Assembly: GCA_016206725.1 (NCBI GenBank)
Contig: JACQRA010000101.1
Coordinates: forward strand, 1 to 5,650
Source of the DNA: Candidatus Omnitrophota bacterium
GTDB lineage: Bacteria; Omnitrophota; Gorgyraeia; Aquiviventales; Aquiviventaceae
Length of the DNA stretch: 5,650 nt
Direction: 5' to 3'
Position numbers and translations under genes: made by a program. Below, one piece after another: positions 1-4,353 of the stretch. The number at the start of each line of letters is the position of its first letter. Position 1 is the stretch's first letter. The notes beneath the pieces were generated by a model that was given only the letters and a program-made list of their open reading frames with translations, was not told the DNA's origin and made no database searches.

Positions 1-233
1 GGTTGGGCGGGCTTGGCGAGATCGATGGGGGGCTCGGCGAGATCGATGCGGTAGGCGCATCTCGTGTCATCTTGATCGCACAACGTGCTCATCTGCAGGG
101 ATCGGTAGATGCTTCGGGGGGAGGAATGGAAGCCCTTGAACTTCTCCCCCCGCTCTTCCGCGGATGCCCGCGGCAGAGCGCAGAGGCTCACCAGACACGC
201 CATGCTGAGCCACACGCTTAGCTTGAGGGACAT
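1..233 (-). CDS. Secreted protein at the PilY1 position, N-terminal part (runs off the left edge)
   Basis: An open frame of 77 codons starts at ATG 233 and is still open at base 1. It begins with a clear signal peptide: MSLK, a hydrophobic stretch to about residue 20, then an ASA cleavage site near residue 25, followed by a charged mature start (EERGEKF). Residues 63-76 form two seven-residue repeats, IDLAEPP and IDLAKPA. Cys52 and Cys59 are present. The start overlaps the end of the PilW-like gene by 16 bases, with only a weak GGTG-type ribosome site, so translational coupling is likely. In many type IV pilus minor-pilin operons the gene after pilV, pilW and pilX encodes the large secreted tip protein PilY1. 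That family is my inference from position and secretion signal; the diagnostic C-terminal propeller lies outside the window. The signal peptide and coding frame are secure, the family name is not. Confidence 0.72.
   Translation of the reverse strand, partial: MSLKLSVWLSMACLVSLCALPRASAEERGEKFKGFHSSPRSIYRSLQMSTLCDQDDTRCAYRIDLAEPPIDLAKPAQ
9..48 (-). repeat. Two-copy 21-bp in-frame repeat in the secreted protein
   Basis: Bases 9-27 and 30-48 match at 18 of 19 positions with a period of 21 bases, and both contain GGCGAGATCGATG. The period equals seven codons and yields the peptide units IDLAEPP and IDLAKPA. More copies may lie beyond the left edge. Confidence 0.8.
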
Positions 234-940
234 GGGGTCACCGTCGCAGAGGAGCTGGACAAGCCCGCTCCTGAATCGATGATGCGCTTGGGGGGCTTGG
301 GATTGAAGACCGCTCCAATATTCGTATACGCAATGGCGAGGGGAATCGTGGCGCCGTATTGGATGCGTTGTTTGATGACTGCACCGGCCTCGTTCTGCTG
401 CTCCGTCAGCACGCCGACCGCCACGACGTTGTTATCCCGCCCGTCCGTAAACGGTTCCCCACCCGGTGGCGCCGGGGCAATGTTGACGAACTGCACGTAG
501 AAGGCACTCATGCCTGGCGCCTGAAACGATTCATGAATGGCGCAGGTTCCTCGAAACATCTCGATGCTGGCAGGCGTGGCGCCTTGGGCTTTCTTGAATC
601 GGTACTGGACCCACTCCGCGCTCGCTCCTGCTCTCGCCGGCAGGTACGCCTGGACGTCACTTGCGACCCAATCCGTATCAGACGTGGAGTCGAGATCCTG
701 CGGGTTCCGCAAGACGACTCGATCCGCTTGTTTGAGATCCGAGAGCATCTGATCCAAGGCATAGGTCGCCTCGGGACTGATGGCCGCTCGCGGACCGTGT
801 CCTTTTCGTAACACCTCGTCAAAGAATTTGACCCGGGCCACATCCGCCTGCCCCAGCGCCAAGACGATGATAAACCCCAGCGTTGAGGCGGCCAGCAGCT
901 CGATGAGCGTGATCCCTCGCGCGTGCGTCATGTGCGTCAT
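218..940 (-). CDS. PilW-like minor prepilin (type IV pilus)
   Basis: This 240-residue protein has a class III (prepilin) signal: MTHMTHARG is followed by ITLIELLAASTLGFIIVLAL, so prepilin peptidase PilD would cut after Gly9. The conserved Glu at mature position +5 is Glu14, and the hydrophobic N-terminal helix follows. The length and long C-terminal globular region fit PilW, a minor pilin thought to prime pilus assembly at the inner membrane. There is a region near residues 56-80 (SPEATYALDQMLSDLKQADRV) resembling the helix seen after the N-terminus in PilW and GspJ-type proteins. Cys133 and Cys237 could form a disulfide. The ATG overlaps the stop of the PilV-like gene in an ATGA arrangement, typical of operon coupling. 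Met4 (base 931) is an alternative start. The mature first residue is Ile rather than the usual Phe. The PilW assignment rests on length and order. Confidence 0.82.
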   Translation of the reverse strand: MTHMTHARGITLIELLAASTLGFIIVLALGQADVARVKFFDEVLRKGHGPRAAISPEATYALDQMLSDLKQADRVVLRNPQDLDSTSDTDWVASDVQAYLPARAGASAEWVQYRFKKAQGATPASIEMFRGTCAIHESFQAPGMSAFYVQFVNIAPAPPGGEPFTDGRDNNVVAVGVLTEQQNEAGAVIKQRIQYGATIPLAIAYTNIGAVFNPKPPKRIIDSGAGLSSSSATVTPCPSS

Positions 941-1317
941 CCGCTGGGCACCTCCACCACCGCCTTGAGATGAATCGTGGGCTGACCAACCAGCAATCGG
1001 TTGACTCGATAGGAGCCCTTGGCCCGGATCTCTTCAGGAACTTTCTGCATCGAGGAAGGAAACGCCACCGCTGAGGCGCCCGGCGGCAGATTCGTCGCGC
1101 AGGTGGCAGGGGTAAACCAGGTGGAATCACACGCGACGAAGTTGTGATATTGGCCCATCATCGAGCTGAAGAAGGACATGCCGATCCCGCCCGCTTGCTG
1201 GGCGATGCGCAGGGCGGTGACCAACGCCATCAACATCCCGCCGGCGATCAGCGCCCCGATCACGGCCGCCGCGACTAATTCCACCAGGGCATATCCGCGC
1301 CGTCTCATCGTGCGCAT
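937..1317 (-). CDS. PilV-like minor prepilin
   Basis: This 126-residue protein carries a prepilin leader: MRTMRRRG is followed by YALVELVAAAVIGALIAGGML, with cleavage expected after Gly8 and Glu13 at mature +5. The remaining globular part is short, and Cys63 and Cys73 probably close a small loop (VACDSTWFTPATCA). A short minor pilin immediately before a PilW-like gene is the usual place for PilV, which is why I use that name; the sequence itself only proves a type IV pilin-like protein. The ATG follows the TAA of the preceding pilin gene directly (TAAATG), so the two are translationally coupled. Met4 (base 1308) is an alternative start. The mature first residue is Tyr instead of Phe, which pilin N-methyltransferase may still accept. 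A GspI-type pseudopilin is a less likely alternative given the PilW and PilX neighbours. Confidence 0.8.
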   Translation of the reverse strand: MRTMRRRGYALVELVAAAVIGALIAGGMLMALVTALRIAQQAGGIGMSFFSSMMGQYHNFVACDSTWFTPATCATNLPPGASAVAFPSSMQKVPEEIRAKGSYRVNRLLVGQPTIHLKAVVEVPSG

Positions 1318-1776
1318 TTAGCACGTCCCGTCGCTCCACGCGGTCTCATTATTCGGTGTCGTCAATTTACCAGTCTCGGTGATTTGGGCCGTCCGTCCAT
1401 TACACGGACCGCTCGTCCGCGTCGCCGTGGCCGTAAAGGTCGCCGTGTCACAGGTCGCGAGCGCCCCAGGAGTCGGGGCCGTGACCGCAAAGGTGATGCC
1501 CGTCACCGTCGGCTTATCCATGAAAATCGGATCCCAGTCGGCATTCGTCCCGCCGTTGTTGGTCGGCGCATAATAGCGTCGGTTACCGACCGAGGTTTTT
1601 GTGAAGCAATACGCCCGCTCGCCGCTGTAGATGGTTTGGAGGAGGGTGGTGGCCACCCGATAATAATTGCGTTCCTTCGTCCGTCCATAGCTCGGAATCG
1701 CGACCCCCAACAGCACCGCCAGCACGATGACGACGGCGACCAACTCCACGAGCGTGACTCCTTGTGGTCTCTTCAT
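1318..1776 (-). CDS. Type IV prepilin (PilE/FimU-like)
   Basis: The 152-residue reading from ATG 1776 begins MKRPQG, then VTLVELVAVVIVLAVLLGVAIPSY, a textbook prepilin cleavage site and N-terminal assembly helix with Glu11 at mature +5 and the common IPSY ending. The frame is open upstream to base 1818, but that extension would enter the previous gene and place 14 extra residues before the leader, so I chose 1776, two bases after the stop of the PilX-like gene. Four cysteines (57, 109, 125, 152) suggest disulfides, including one at the extreme C-terminus as in the D-region of pilins. The C-terminal half is rich in Thr, Ala and Gly (ATFTATATRTSG), fitting surface-exposed loops. It could be a minor pilin or a small major-type pilin; no main pilin gene is otherwise visible. 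The mature first residue is Val, not Phe. Confidence 0.87.
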   Translation of the reverse strand: MKRPQGVTLVELVAVVIVLAVLLGVAIPSYGRTKERNYYRVATTLLQTIYSGERAYCFTKTSVGNRRYYAPTNNGGTNADWDPIFMDKPTVTGITFAVTAPTPGALATCDTATFTATATRTSGPCNGRTAQITETGKLTTPNNETAWSDGTC

Positions 1777-1778
1777 CG

Positions 1779-2099
1779 CTAGTAGCTCACCTTCGCTTCC
1801 AACTTCCTCGGCAGACATGGTGTTGCAGCACAGGCCGGGATGACGACATCCACATGGATGCCGTTGAGCGTCAAGTCAGTTCCCACCCCTGAGCTCCATG
1901 CCGGGTTGTAAGCCAGTTGCTGCATGGCCCACGCGATCCCCCCTTCAGCCGCGAAGCGCGCCTGCAGCAAGCGAACATCCACCGCCCCCGACAAGCGAGC
2001 CAGGTGCAGCGCCCAAAACAGCGCCGCGTAGCTGATCGCCGCAAAGACGACGGCGGTCACCACGACCAGCCCTAATACCAATCCCCGTTGACGGCTCAT
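1779..2099 (-). CDS. PilX-like minor pilus-assembly protein
   Basis: The first gene of the pilus operon encodes 106 residues. It starts MSRQRG, then a long hydrophobic segment (about residues 7-35), followed by LQARFAAEGGIAWAMQQLAYNP near residues 45-66. The AAEGG-I-A block after a single N-terminal helix is typical of PilX-type minor pilins, whose N-terminus departs from the standard prepilin pattern; no Glu is seen in the helix here. Cys90 and Cys95 are close together near the C-terminus. The frame also extends to a TTG at 2117, but that codon lies within the terminator T-tract, so ATG 2099 is preferred; the ribosome site is weak (GAGACC about 6 bases upstream). The gene lies directly after a riboswitch and terminator and ends two bases before the next start. 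The membrane-anchored role in pilus assembly is inferred from family resemblance and context. Confidence 0.75.
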   Translation of the reverse strand: MSRQRGLVLGLVVVTAVVFAAISYAALFWALHLARLSGAVDVRLLQARFAAEGGIAWAMQQLAYNPAWSSGVGTDLTLNGIHVDVVIPACAATPCLPRKLEAKVSY

Positions 2100-2114
2100 G
2101 CGTATGGTCTCAAA

Positions 2115-2142
2115 CAAAAAAGCCGAACCCTTCCTGGTTCGG
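2115..2142 (-). terminator. Rho-independent terminator in the leader of the pilus operon
   Basis: On the minus strand, CCGAACC (2142-2136) and GGTTCGG (2129-2123) form a perfect 7-bp stem around a 6-base loop, followed by C and a run of six T (2121-2116). There is no T-run on the other side, so it works on the minus strand only. It ends about 16 bases before the first pilus start codon, too close for a separate promoter, which points to regulated read-through. Confidence 0.88.
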
Positions 2143-2181
2143 TAGCTCGGCCATCTCGCCTGGACGGCAGCTCGGCCATCT
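2133..2181 (-). repeat. Duplicated 3' half of the riboswitch aptamer
   Basis: Minus-strand bases 2181-2159 and 2156-2133 are near-identical. Both start AGATGGCCGAGCT; copy 1 continues GCCGTCCAGG and copy 2 ACCGAACCAGG. Copy 1 is the 3' part of the aptamer. Copy 2 sits between aptamer and terminator and includes the whole 5' arm (CCGAACC) and three loop bases of the terminator. Each copy offers CCGAG to pair with UUCGG and CCAG to pair with CTGG of the 5' half. Confidence 0.85.
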
Positions 2182-2238
2182 TCTTGAGATCCGAAGCTTT
2201 GCGTCCCCCGATCACTCGAGGTTTGCCCTTATCGCCAG
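2160..2238 (-). ncRNA. Class I cyclic-di-GMP riboswitch aptamer (GEMM-I)
   Basis: The minus strand carries the GEMM-I core in order. AAGGGCAAACC (2230-2220) includes the G near 2227 that corresponds to the ligand-contacting G. Next is a 6-bp hairpin, CCTCGA and TCGGGG, closed by a GNRA loop GTGA (2215-2212). Then comes GACGCAAAGC (2205-2196), with the stacking A near 2200. The second hairpin has UUCGG (2195-2191) pairing with CCGAG (2175-2171) and a receptor-like CTCAAG...GATGG inside it. The 3' end GCTGCCG follows. The closing stem pairs CTGGCG (2238-2233) with CG-T-CCAG (2166-2160). This family senses cyclic di-GMP and is known to lie before motility and pilin genes, exactly the context here. 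A terminator follows. Identification is by eye against the remembered consensus; a covariance search with Rfam RF01051 would settle it. Confidence 0.87.
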
Positions 2239-2240
2239 CC

Positions 2241-2288
2241 ATCCCTCGCTCGCGCGGGGGATGATCCCGAGCGGAGTCAGCGAGGGAT
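2241..2288. repeat. 10-bp perfect inverted repeat 5' of the aptamer
   Basis: ATCCCTCGCT (2241-2250) and AGCGAGGGAT (2279-2288) are perfect inverted repeats separated by 28 bases. Inside lies a smaller hairpin, GGGAT-G-ATCCC (2258-2268), and CGCTCG/CGAGCG pairing is also possible. It lies between the candidate transcription start and the aptamer, so the leader RNA should fold into a separate structured 5' domain. No T-run follows it in either direction, so it is not an obvious terminator. Confidence 0.7.
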
Positions 2289-2312
2289 TGTCCTGTCAGT
2301 TGTCTCACTTGA

Positions 2313-2342
2313 AGTATGCCTGAGCGTGTCCTTCAGCGTCAA
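2313..2342 (-). promoter_or_regulatory. Candidate promoter of the riboswitch-pilus operon
   Basis: On the minus strand TTGACG (2342-2337) and CATACT (2318-2313) are separated by 18 bases, matching the sigma-70 boxes at 5 of 6 and 4 of 6 positions. Transcription would start near 2306, giving a leader of about 200 bases holding the inverted repeat, aptamer, duplicated half-aptamer and terminator. Confidence 0.5.
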
Positions 2343-2391
2343 GGTCGAGCTGGTCGTTTCATCTCATCGAGTGATACGGCCCGTTCCTTGG

Positions 2392-2616
2392 TCAGGGTAA
2401 GGCGCTCCCTCGAGTCGCTTCGCTCGCTCGGGACTCCGCTCGCGAGGCTCGCTGCGGCCCGGCAAATTCCCCGAACGGCTCATAGCTGGGTTGCCGGACG
2501 ACTTGCCCGAGGTGGTTGGCGAACACCGGCGGTGGGCAGAGGGTGAACAAAAGGAACGTGAGGCTGGTGAGGAGGGTTACGAGGCGATGGCGAGACGAGT
2601 GACACGGAGGGACCAC
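2392..2616 (-). pseudogene. Chimeric remnant: signal-peptide-like head joined to an Rhs-like tail
   Basis: From GTG 2616, ten bases after a GGAGG (2631-2627), a 74-codon frame is open. It encodes a basic start, a hydrophobic stretch (VTLLTSLTFLLFTLCPPPVFA) resembling a signal peptide with a VFA cleavage site, then NHLGQVVRQPSYEPFGEFAGP and a low-complexity Arg/Ser/Glu tail. YEPFGE resembles the xYxPFG motif at the end of Rhs core repeats, while the head resembles the secreted start of a large protein. The simplest reading is a large Rhs-type gene reduced by internal deletion to its two ends. The tail coincides with GC-rich repetitive DNA (2404-2450) rather than normal coding sequence. The frame is the same one that the frameshifted hicA reads into. 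It may be non-coding; a tiny secreted protein cannot be excluded. Confidence 0.4.
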
Positions 2617-2638
2617 GAAGAATACGCCTCCGGTGTTT

Positions 2639-2868
2639 CTACAGGTCGTTGAACGTGTCGACGCTGAGCTGGGCTTGTTTGAGGAGCTTCCTGAGCAGCC
2701 CCAGGCCGAGCTCTCGATGTTGCGGGACGGAGAGGGTATAAGGGTATAGGGGTAGTCCGGTTTGACCAGCATGACATGGGAACCTACTTGACGATCCACA
2801 CTCCAGCCGGCCCGCTTGAACTTCTTCACGGCCTCTGCTCCGGCGCAGGGGAGGAGCCGCTGACCCAT
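2639..2868 (-). pseudogene. hicA: HicA mRNA interferase toxin, frameshifted
   Basis: HicA toxins are small double-stranded-RNA-binding-fold proteins that cut mRNA, using a conserved His in a GSH motif. Here ATG 2868 gives MGQRLLPCAGAEAVKKFKRAGW and the catalytic-type GSHVM (His31), up to YPYTL at residue 43. The frame then breaks. One frame over, the expected continuation SVPQHRELGLGLLRKLLKQ and the ending FNDL-stop (TAG 2641-2639) are present. The break coincides with an exact tandem copy of the 8-mer AGGGTATA (plus strand 2733-2748). Removing one copy restores a 73-residue HicA of normal family length. As it stands, translation would run on in the wrong frame to 2392, losing the last strand and helix. 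It starts one base after the hicB stop (TGAGATG), the usual coupled arrangement. A sequencing error is possible but unlikely for an exact 8-bp duplication. Confidence 0.9.
2733..2748. repeat. 8-bp tandem duplication disrupting hicA
   Basis: AGGGTATA occurs twice in direct succession (2733-2740 and 2741-2748). Because 8 is not a multiple of 3, the extra copy shifts the hicA frame; deleting either copy restores it. Tandem repeats of this kind can expand or contract by replication slippage. Confidence 0.95.
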
Positions 2869-2869
2869 C

Positions 2870-3073
2870 TCAGACGGCGACTTCAAGGAGGGTCTGGGCG
2901 GGGCGCTTTCTGGCTCGGGCGTCCATCACGGTGAGCCACCCCACGATGGCTTCTCGGATGTTCACTTTGGCTTCCGACAGCGTCCGGCCCTGGCTTAGAC
3001 ACCCGGGCAGGGCGGGCACTTCCGCGACATAGTAGCCGGTCTCATCCCGTTGCATCACGACGTGGAGCTTCAT
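2870..3073 (-). CDS. hicB: HicB-family antitoxin
   Basis: This 67-residue protein reads MKLHVVMQRDETGYYVAEVPALPGCLSQG, then TLSEAKVNIREAIVGWL, the classic HicB partial RNase H fold: a first strand, the YYVAEVPALPGC strand-turn, and the helix with the EA-x(n)-EAI pattern. HicB binds and silences HicA and usually also represses its own operon. This is the short form with no visible C-terminal DNA-binding domain, common when hicB precedes hicA. The start at 3073 is fixed by AGGAGG eight bases upstream (3087-3082) and by the family N-terminus. The frame is open further upstream to 3337 through Rhs-like sequence, but that is not part of HicB. It is coupled to hicA by a one-base gap. With hicA broken, this antitoxin appears to stand alone. 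Family assignment is firm; the activity is inferred. Confidence 0.93.
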   Translation of the reverse strand: MKLHVVMQRDETGYYVAEVPALPGCLSQGRTLSEAKVNIREAIVGWLTVMDARARKRPAQTLLEVAV

Positions 3074-3092
3074 CCTGAGTACCTCCTTAGTA

Positions 3093-3121
3093 ACTGTAGC
3101 ATACTCTTGGGCGCTGCGCAA
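3093..3121 (-). promoter_or_regulatory. Candidate hicBA promoter
   Basis: On the minus strand TTGCGC (3121-3116) and TACAGT (3098-3093) are separated by 17 bases, with TG one base before the -10 (extended -10 type). Box matches are weak (3 of 6 and 4 of 6), and a start 7 bases beyond would fall at the AGGAGG. The overlapping TATGCT (3103-3098) is an alternative -10. The promoter probably lies in this interval, but its exact position is uncertain. Confidence 0.3.
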
Positions 3122-3157
3122 TTCCTGGACTCGCTGAAGACGCGGTGGAAGGTGGCG

Positions 3158-3337
3158 GGTGGAGACGACCTCTCGACGATGCGCGCTACCAAAGGGCGCG
3201 TGGCTCGACGACTCGACCACGGTCCCTGCGCCATCCGTCACGAAGTTCACACTGCCGAGATGGTCGGGATGATAAAAGAAGATGCTGGGGGGTGGGGTGA
3301 CGGTGAGGAGCAACCCAAACAGGCCGACGGGTATCAT
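3158..3337 (-). pseudogene. Rhs core fragment (orphan)
   Basis: From ATG 3337 the frame encodes a hydrophobic lead-in and then FFYHPDHLGSVNFVTDGAGT (about residues 20-39) and SHAPFGS (residues 46-51). YHPDHLGS-x-N-x-VTD-x-G-x-VV...YxPFG is the hallmark of the terminal Rhs core repeat, where YxPFG normally precedes a region leading to GLYYxxARYY and then a variable toxin tip. Here the core stops being recognisable after about residue 55, no GLYY-type block follows, and the frame runs without a stop into hicB. The piece is far too short for a functional Rhs protein, which usually exceeds 1000 residues, so I call it a displaced fragment of the kind left by recombination at rhs loci. The boundaries are approximate; the ATG may not be used. 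Confidence 0.75.
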
Positions 3338-3366
3338 CGCGTGTCACGAGCAATCATGTATCACGT

Positions 3367-3389
3367 CCCCCGAATTCCCCCGAATTCCC
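3367..3389. repeat. 10-bp tandem repeat in the gap before the Rhs fragment
   Basis: CCCCCGAATT occurs twice in succession (3367-3376, 3377-3386) followed by CCC, preceded by GTATCACGT. It lies in the 75-base space between the DUF4019-like gene and the Rhs fragment. No open frame or terminator is seen in that space. The motif recalls dispersed repeats seen near small transposases, but that is memory only. Confidence 0.6.
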
Positions 3390-3412
3390 AAGTTATGGCG
3401 ATTCCCTCTGGC

Positions 3413-3871
3413 CTACCTGAGGATCAATTCTCTCGAAGCGACGGTGTATCCTACTAACAGCCATTTCTCATTATTCTTCCGCAGGGTGAGCGTCTCCACT
3501 GCTGAACCGCTTTCATGCACGGTCGTGTACGCGATCTCGAAGTACACCCCGTCCGCCAGGGACTGCAGCTTCGTGGCCTCGCGGTTCTTCTTCACGACCT
3601 TGCCAATTTTCTTTTGAACAGCCTGTAGCAACGCCAGGAAATCCTTCTTGCTCTGGACGAGACGCAACCGGCCGTCTGCCAGGTTGTCATAGATTGCCTC
3701 GAACTGGCTGGCGTTGAATTGGGTGAAGAACTCCTCGGCGACGTGTTCCGCCTGGGGCAAGATCGCTTGCGATTTCACTGACGAGATCATCCCCGTCAGA
3801 CCGACCAAGAGCAGGAGGACCAAGGAAATCAGCCCCAACACTACCATCAATTTCCTCAAGAAGTTTTTCAT
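3413..3871 (-). CDS. Membrane-anchored DUF4019/NTF2-like protein
   Basis: The 152-residue product from ATG 3871 has a basic start (MKNFLRKL), one hydrophobic helix (about 9-30) and a globular domain outside the membrane. The domain opens with AEHVAEEFFTQFNASQFEAIYDNL (41-64), passes through KKDFLALLQAVQKKIGKV (75-92), and ends with VETLTLRKNNEKWLLVGYTV (125-144). An AE-x-F...Y start, a central lysine/arginine-rich helix and an ET-V/L-TL...W-x-x-x-GY ending are what I associate with DUF4019/DUF3887 proteins of cone-shaped NTF2-like fold; their function is not known. Start choice: AGGAGG lies four bases before ATG 3871, whereas the longer frame from 3892 would overlap the previous gene and has no such site. 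It is the last gene of the tight cluster. No cysteine follows the helix, so it is not an obvious lipoprotein. Confidence 0.75.
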   Translation of the reverse strand: MKNFLRKLMVVLGLISLVLLLLVGLTGMISSVKSQAILPQAEHVAEEFFTQFNASQFEAIYDNLADGRLRLVQSKKDFLALLQAVQKKIGKVVKKNREATKLQSLADGVYFEIAYTTVHESGSAVETLTLRKNNEKWLLVGYTVASRELILR

Positions 3872-3881
3872 GTGTCCTCCT

Positions 3882-4346
3882 CTACGAGTCATGCGTAACT
3901 GAGATGGCTTGGCTTGCTTGAAACTGCGCCTTGACGGCGGGGCGGGTCAAGAAATAGAGCAAGTAGGCGTACAGGCAGACGTTAAGGATGTCGACCTCGA
4001 ACGACCCCAGGCGGACGGTCAGGTAGAGGAAATGGAAGTACAGCGTGAGAGGGAAGTCAGGACGGATTTTGGAAATGAGGCCGAGCGCGTAGATGACGAT
4101 CAGGGCGATTCGCGCCCACGGCTTCCGTAACCAGAAGCCCCACCCTGCACCGCTCACCAGCAACCCCGCCACGAAGAAGTACCAGTAATTGCCCATCTGT
4201 CCTGGCGGCTGTGACCCTGCCCCGGGAACCATAAACCGATAGAGACCCCACCCGCCGAAGACGATCAAACTGATCCCCCCAATCATCGTATAAAGCGCAA
4301 GAATCGCTACACCACGAGACCGCCGCGCCATCTGAATACCGCTCAT
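3882..4346 (-). CDS. Multi-pass membrane protein of unknown function
   Basis: This 154-residue protein has four or five hydrophobic segments (about 13-37, 54-73, 77-93, perhaps 100-112, and 118-133) separated by short loops. The segment RKPWARIALIVIYALGLI and the end LYFLTRPAVKAQF resemble a widespread, uncharacterised group of small four-helix membrane proteins that end with a Y-x-L-x-RP-x-VK-x-xF motif. I do not assign a function. GAGGAGGGG runs straight into ATG 4346, giving unusually short spacing, so Met6 (base 4331) remains possible. The gene starts seven bases after the stop of the 108-residue protein and ends ten bases before the next start, so it is very probably cotranscribed with the membrane-protein pair. 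Whether it belongs functionally to the upstream toxin-like gene is open. Confidence 0.75.
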   Translation of the reverse strand: MSGIQMARRSRGVAILALYTMIGGISLIVFGGWGLYRFMVPGAGSQPPGQMGNYWYFFVAGLLVSGAGWGFWLRKPWARIALIVIYALGLISKIRPDFPLTLYFHFLYLTVRLGSFEVDILNVCLYAYLLYFLTRPAVKAQFQASQAISVTHDS

Positions 4347-4353
4347 CCCCTCC

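Noticed and set aside
359..811. Long plus-strand open frame opposite the PilW-like gene
   Set aside because: It is antisense to a convincing prepilin, Arg-rich with no domain, and lacks a ribosome site; a GC-rich shadow frame.
1384..1782. Plus-strand open frame opposite the prepilin gene
   Set aside because: Composition is Arg- and His-rich shadow coding; the minus-strand prepilin signature is decisive.
1779..2117. TTG start at 2117 for the PilX-like gene
   Set aside because: The codon is part of the terminator T-tract; ATG 2099 leaves a sensible N-terminus.
2241..2288. Inverted repeat as a terminator
   Set aside because: No T-run follows on either strand and the loop is long.
2096..2308. 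Small minus-strand open frame over the riboswitch
   Set aside because: The conserved RNA motifs and terminator explain the sequence; the predicted peptide has no protein-like features.
2392..2886. A single 164-residue protein containing the HicA start
   Set aside because: It results from the 8-bp duplication; the correct HicA C-terminus lies in the next frame, and the later part is unrelated sequence.
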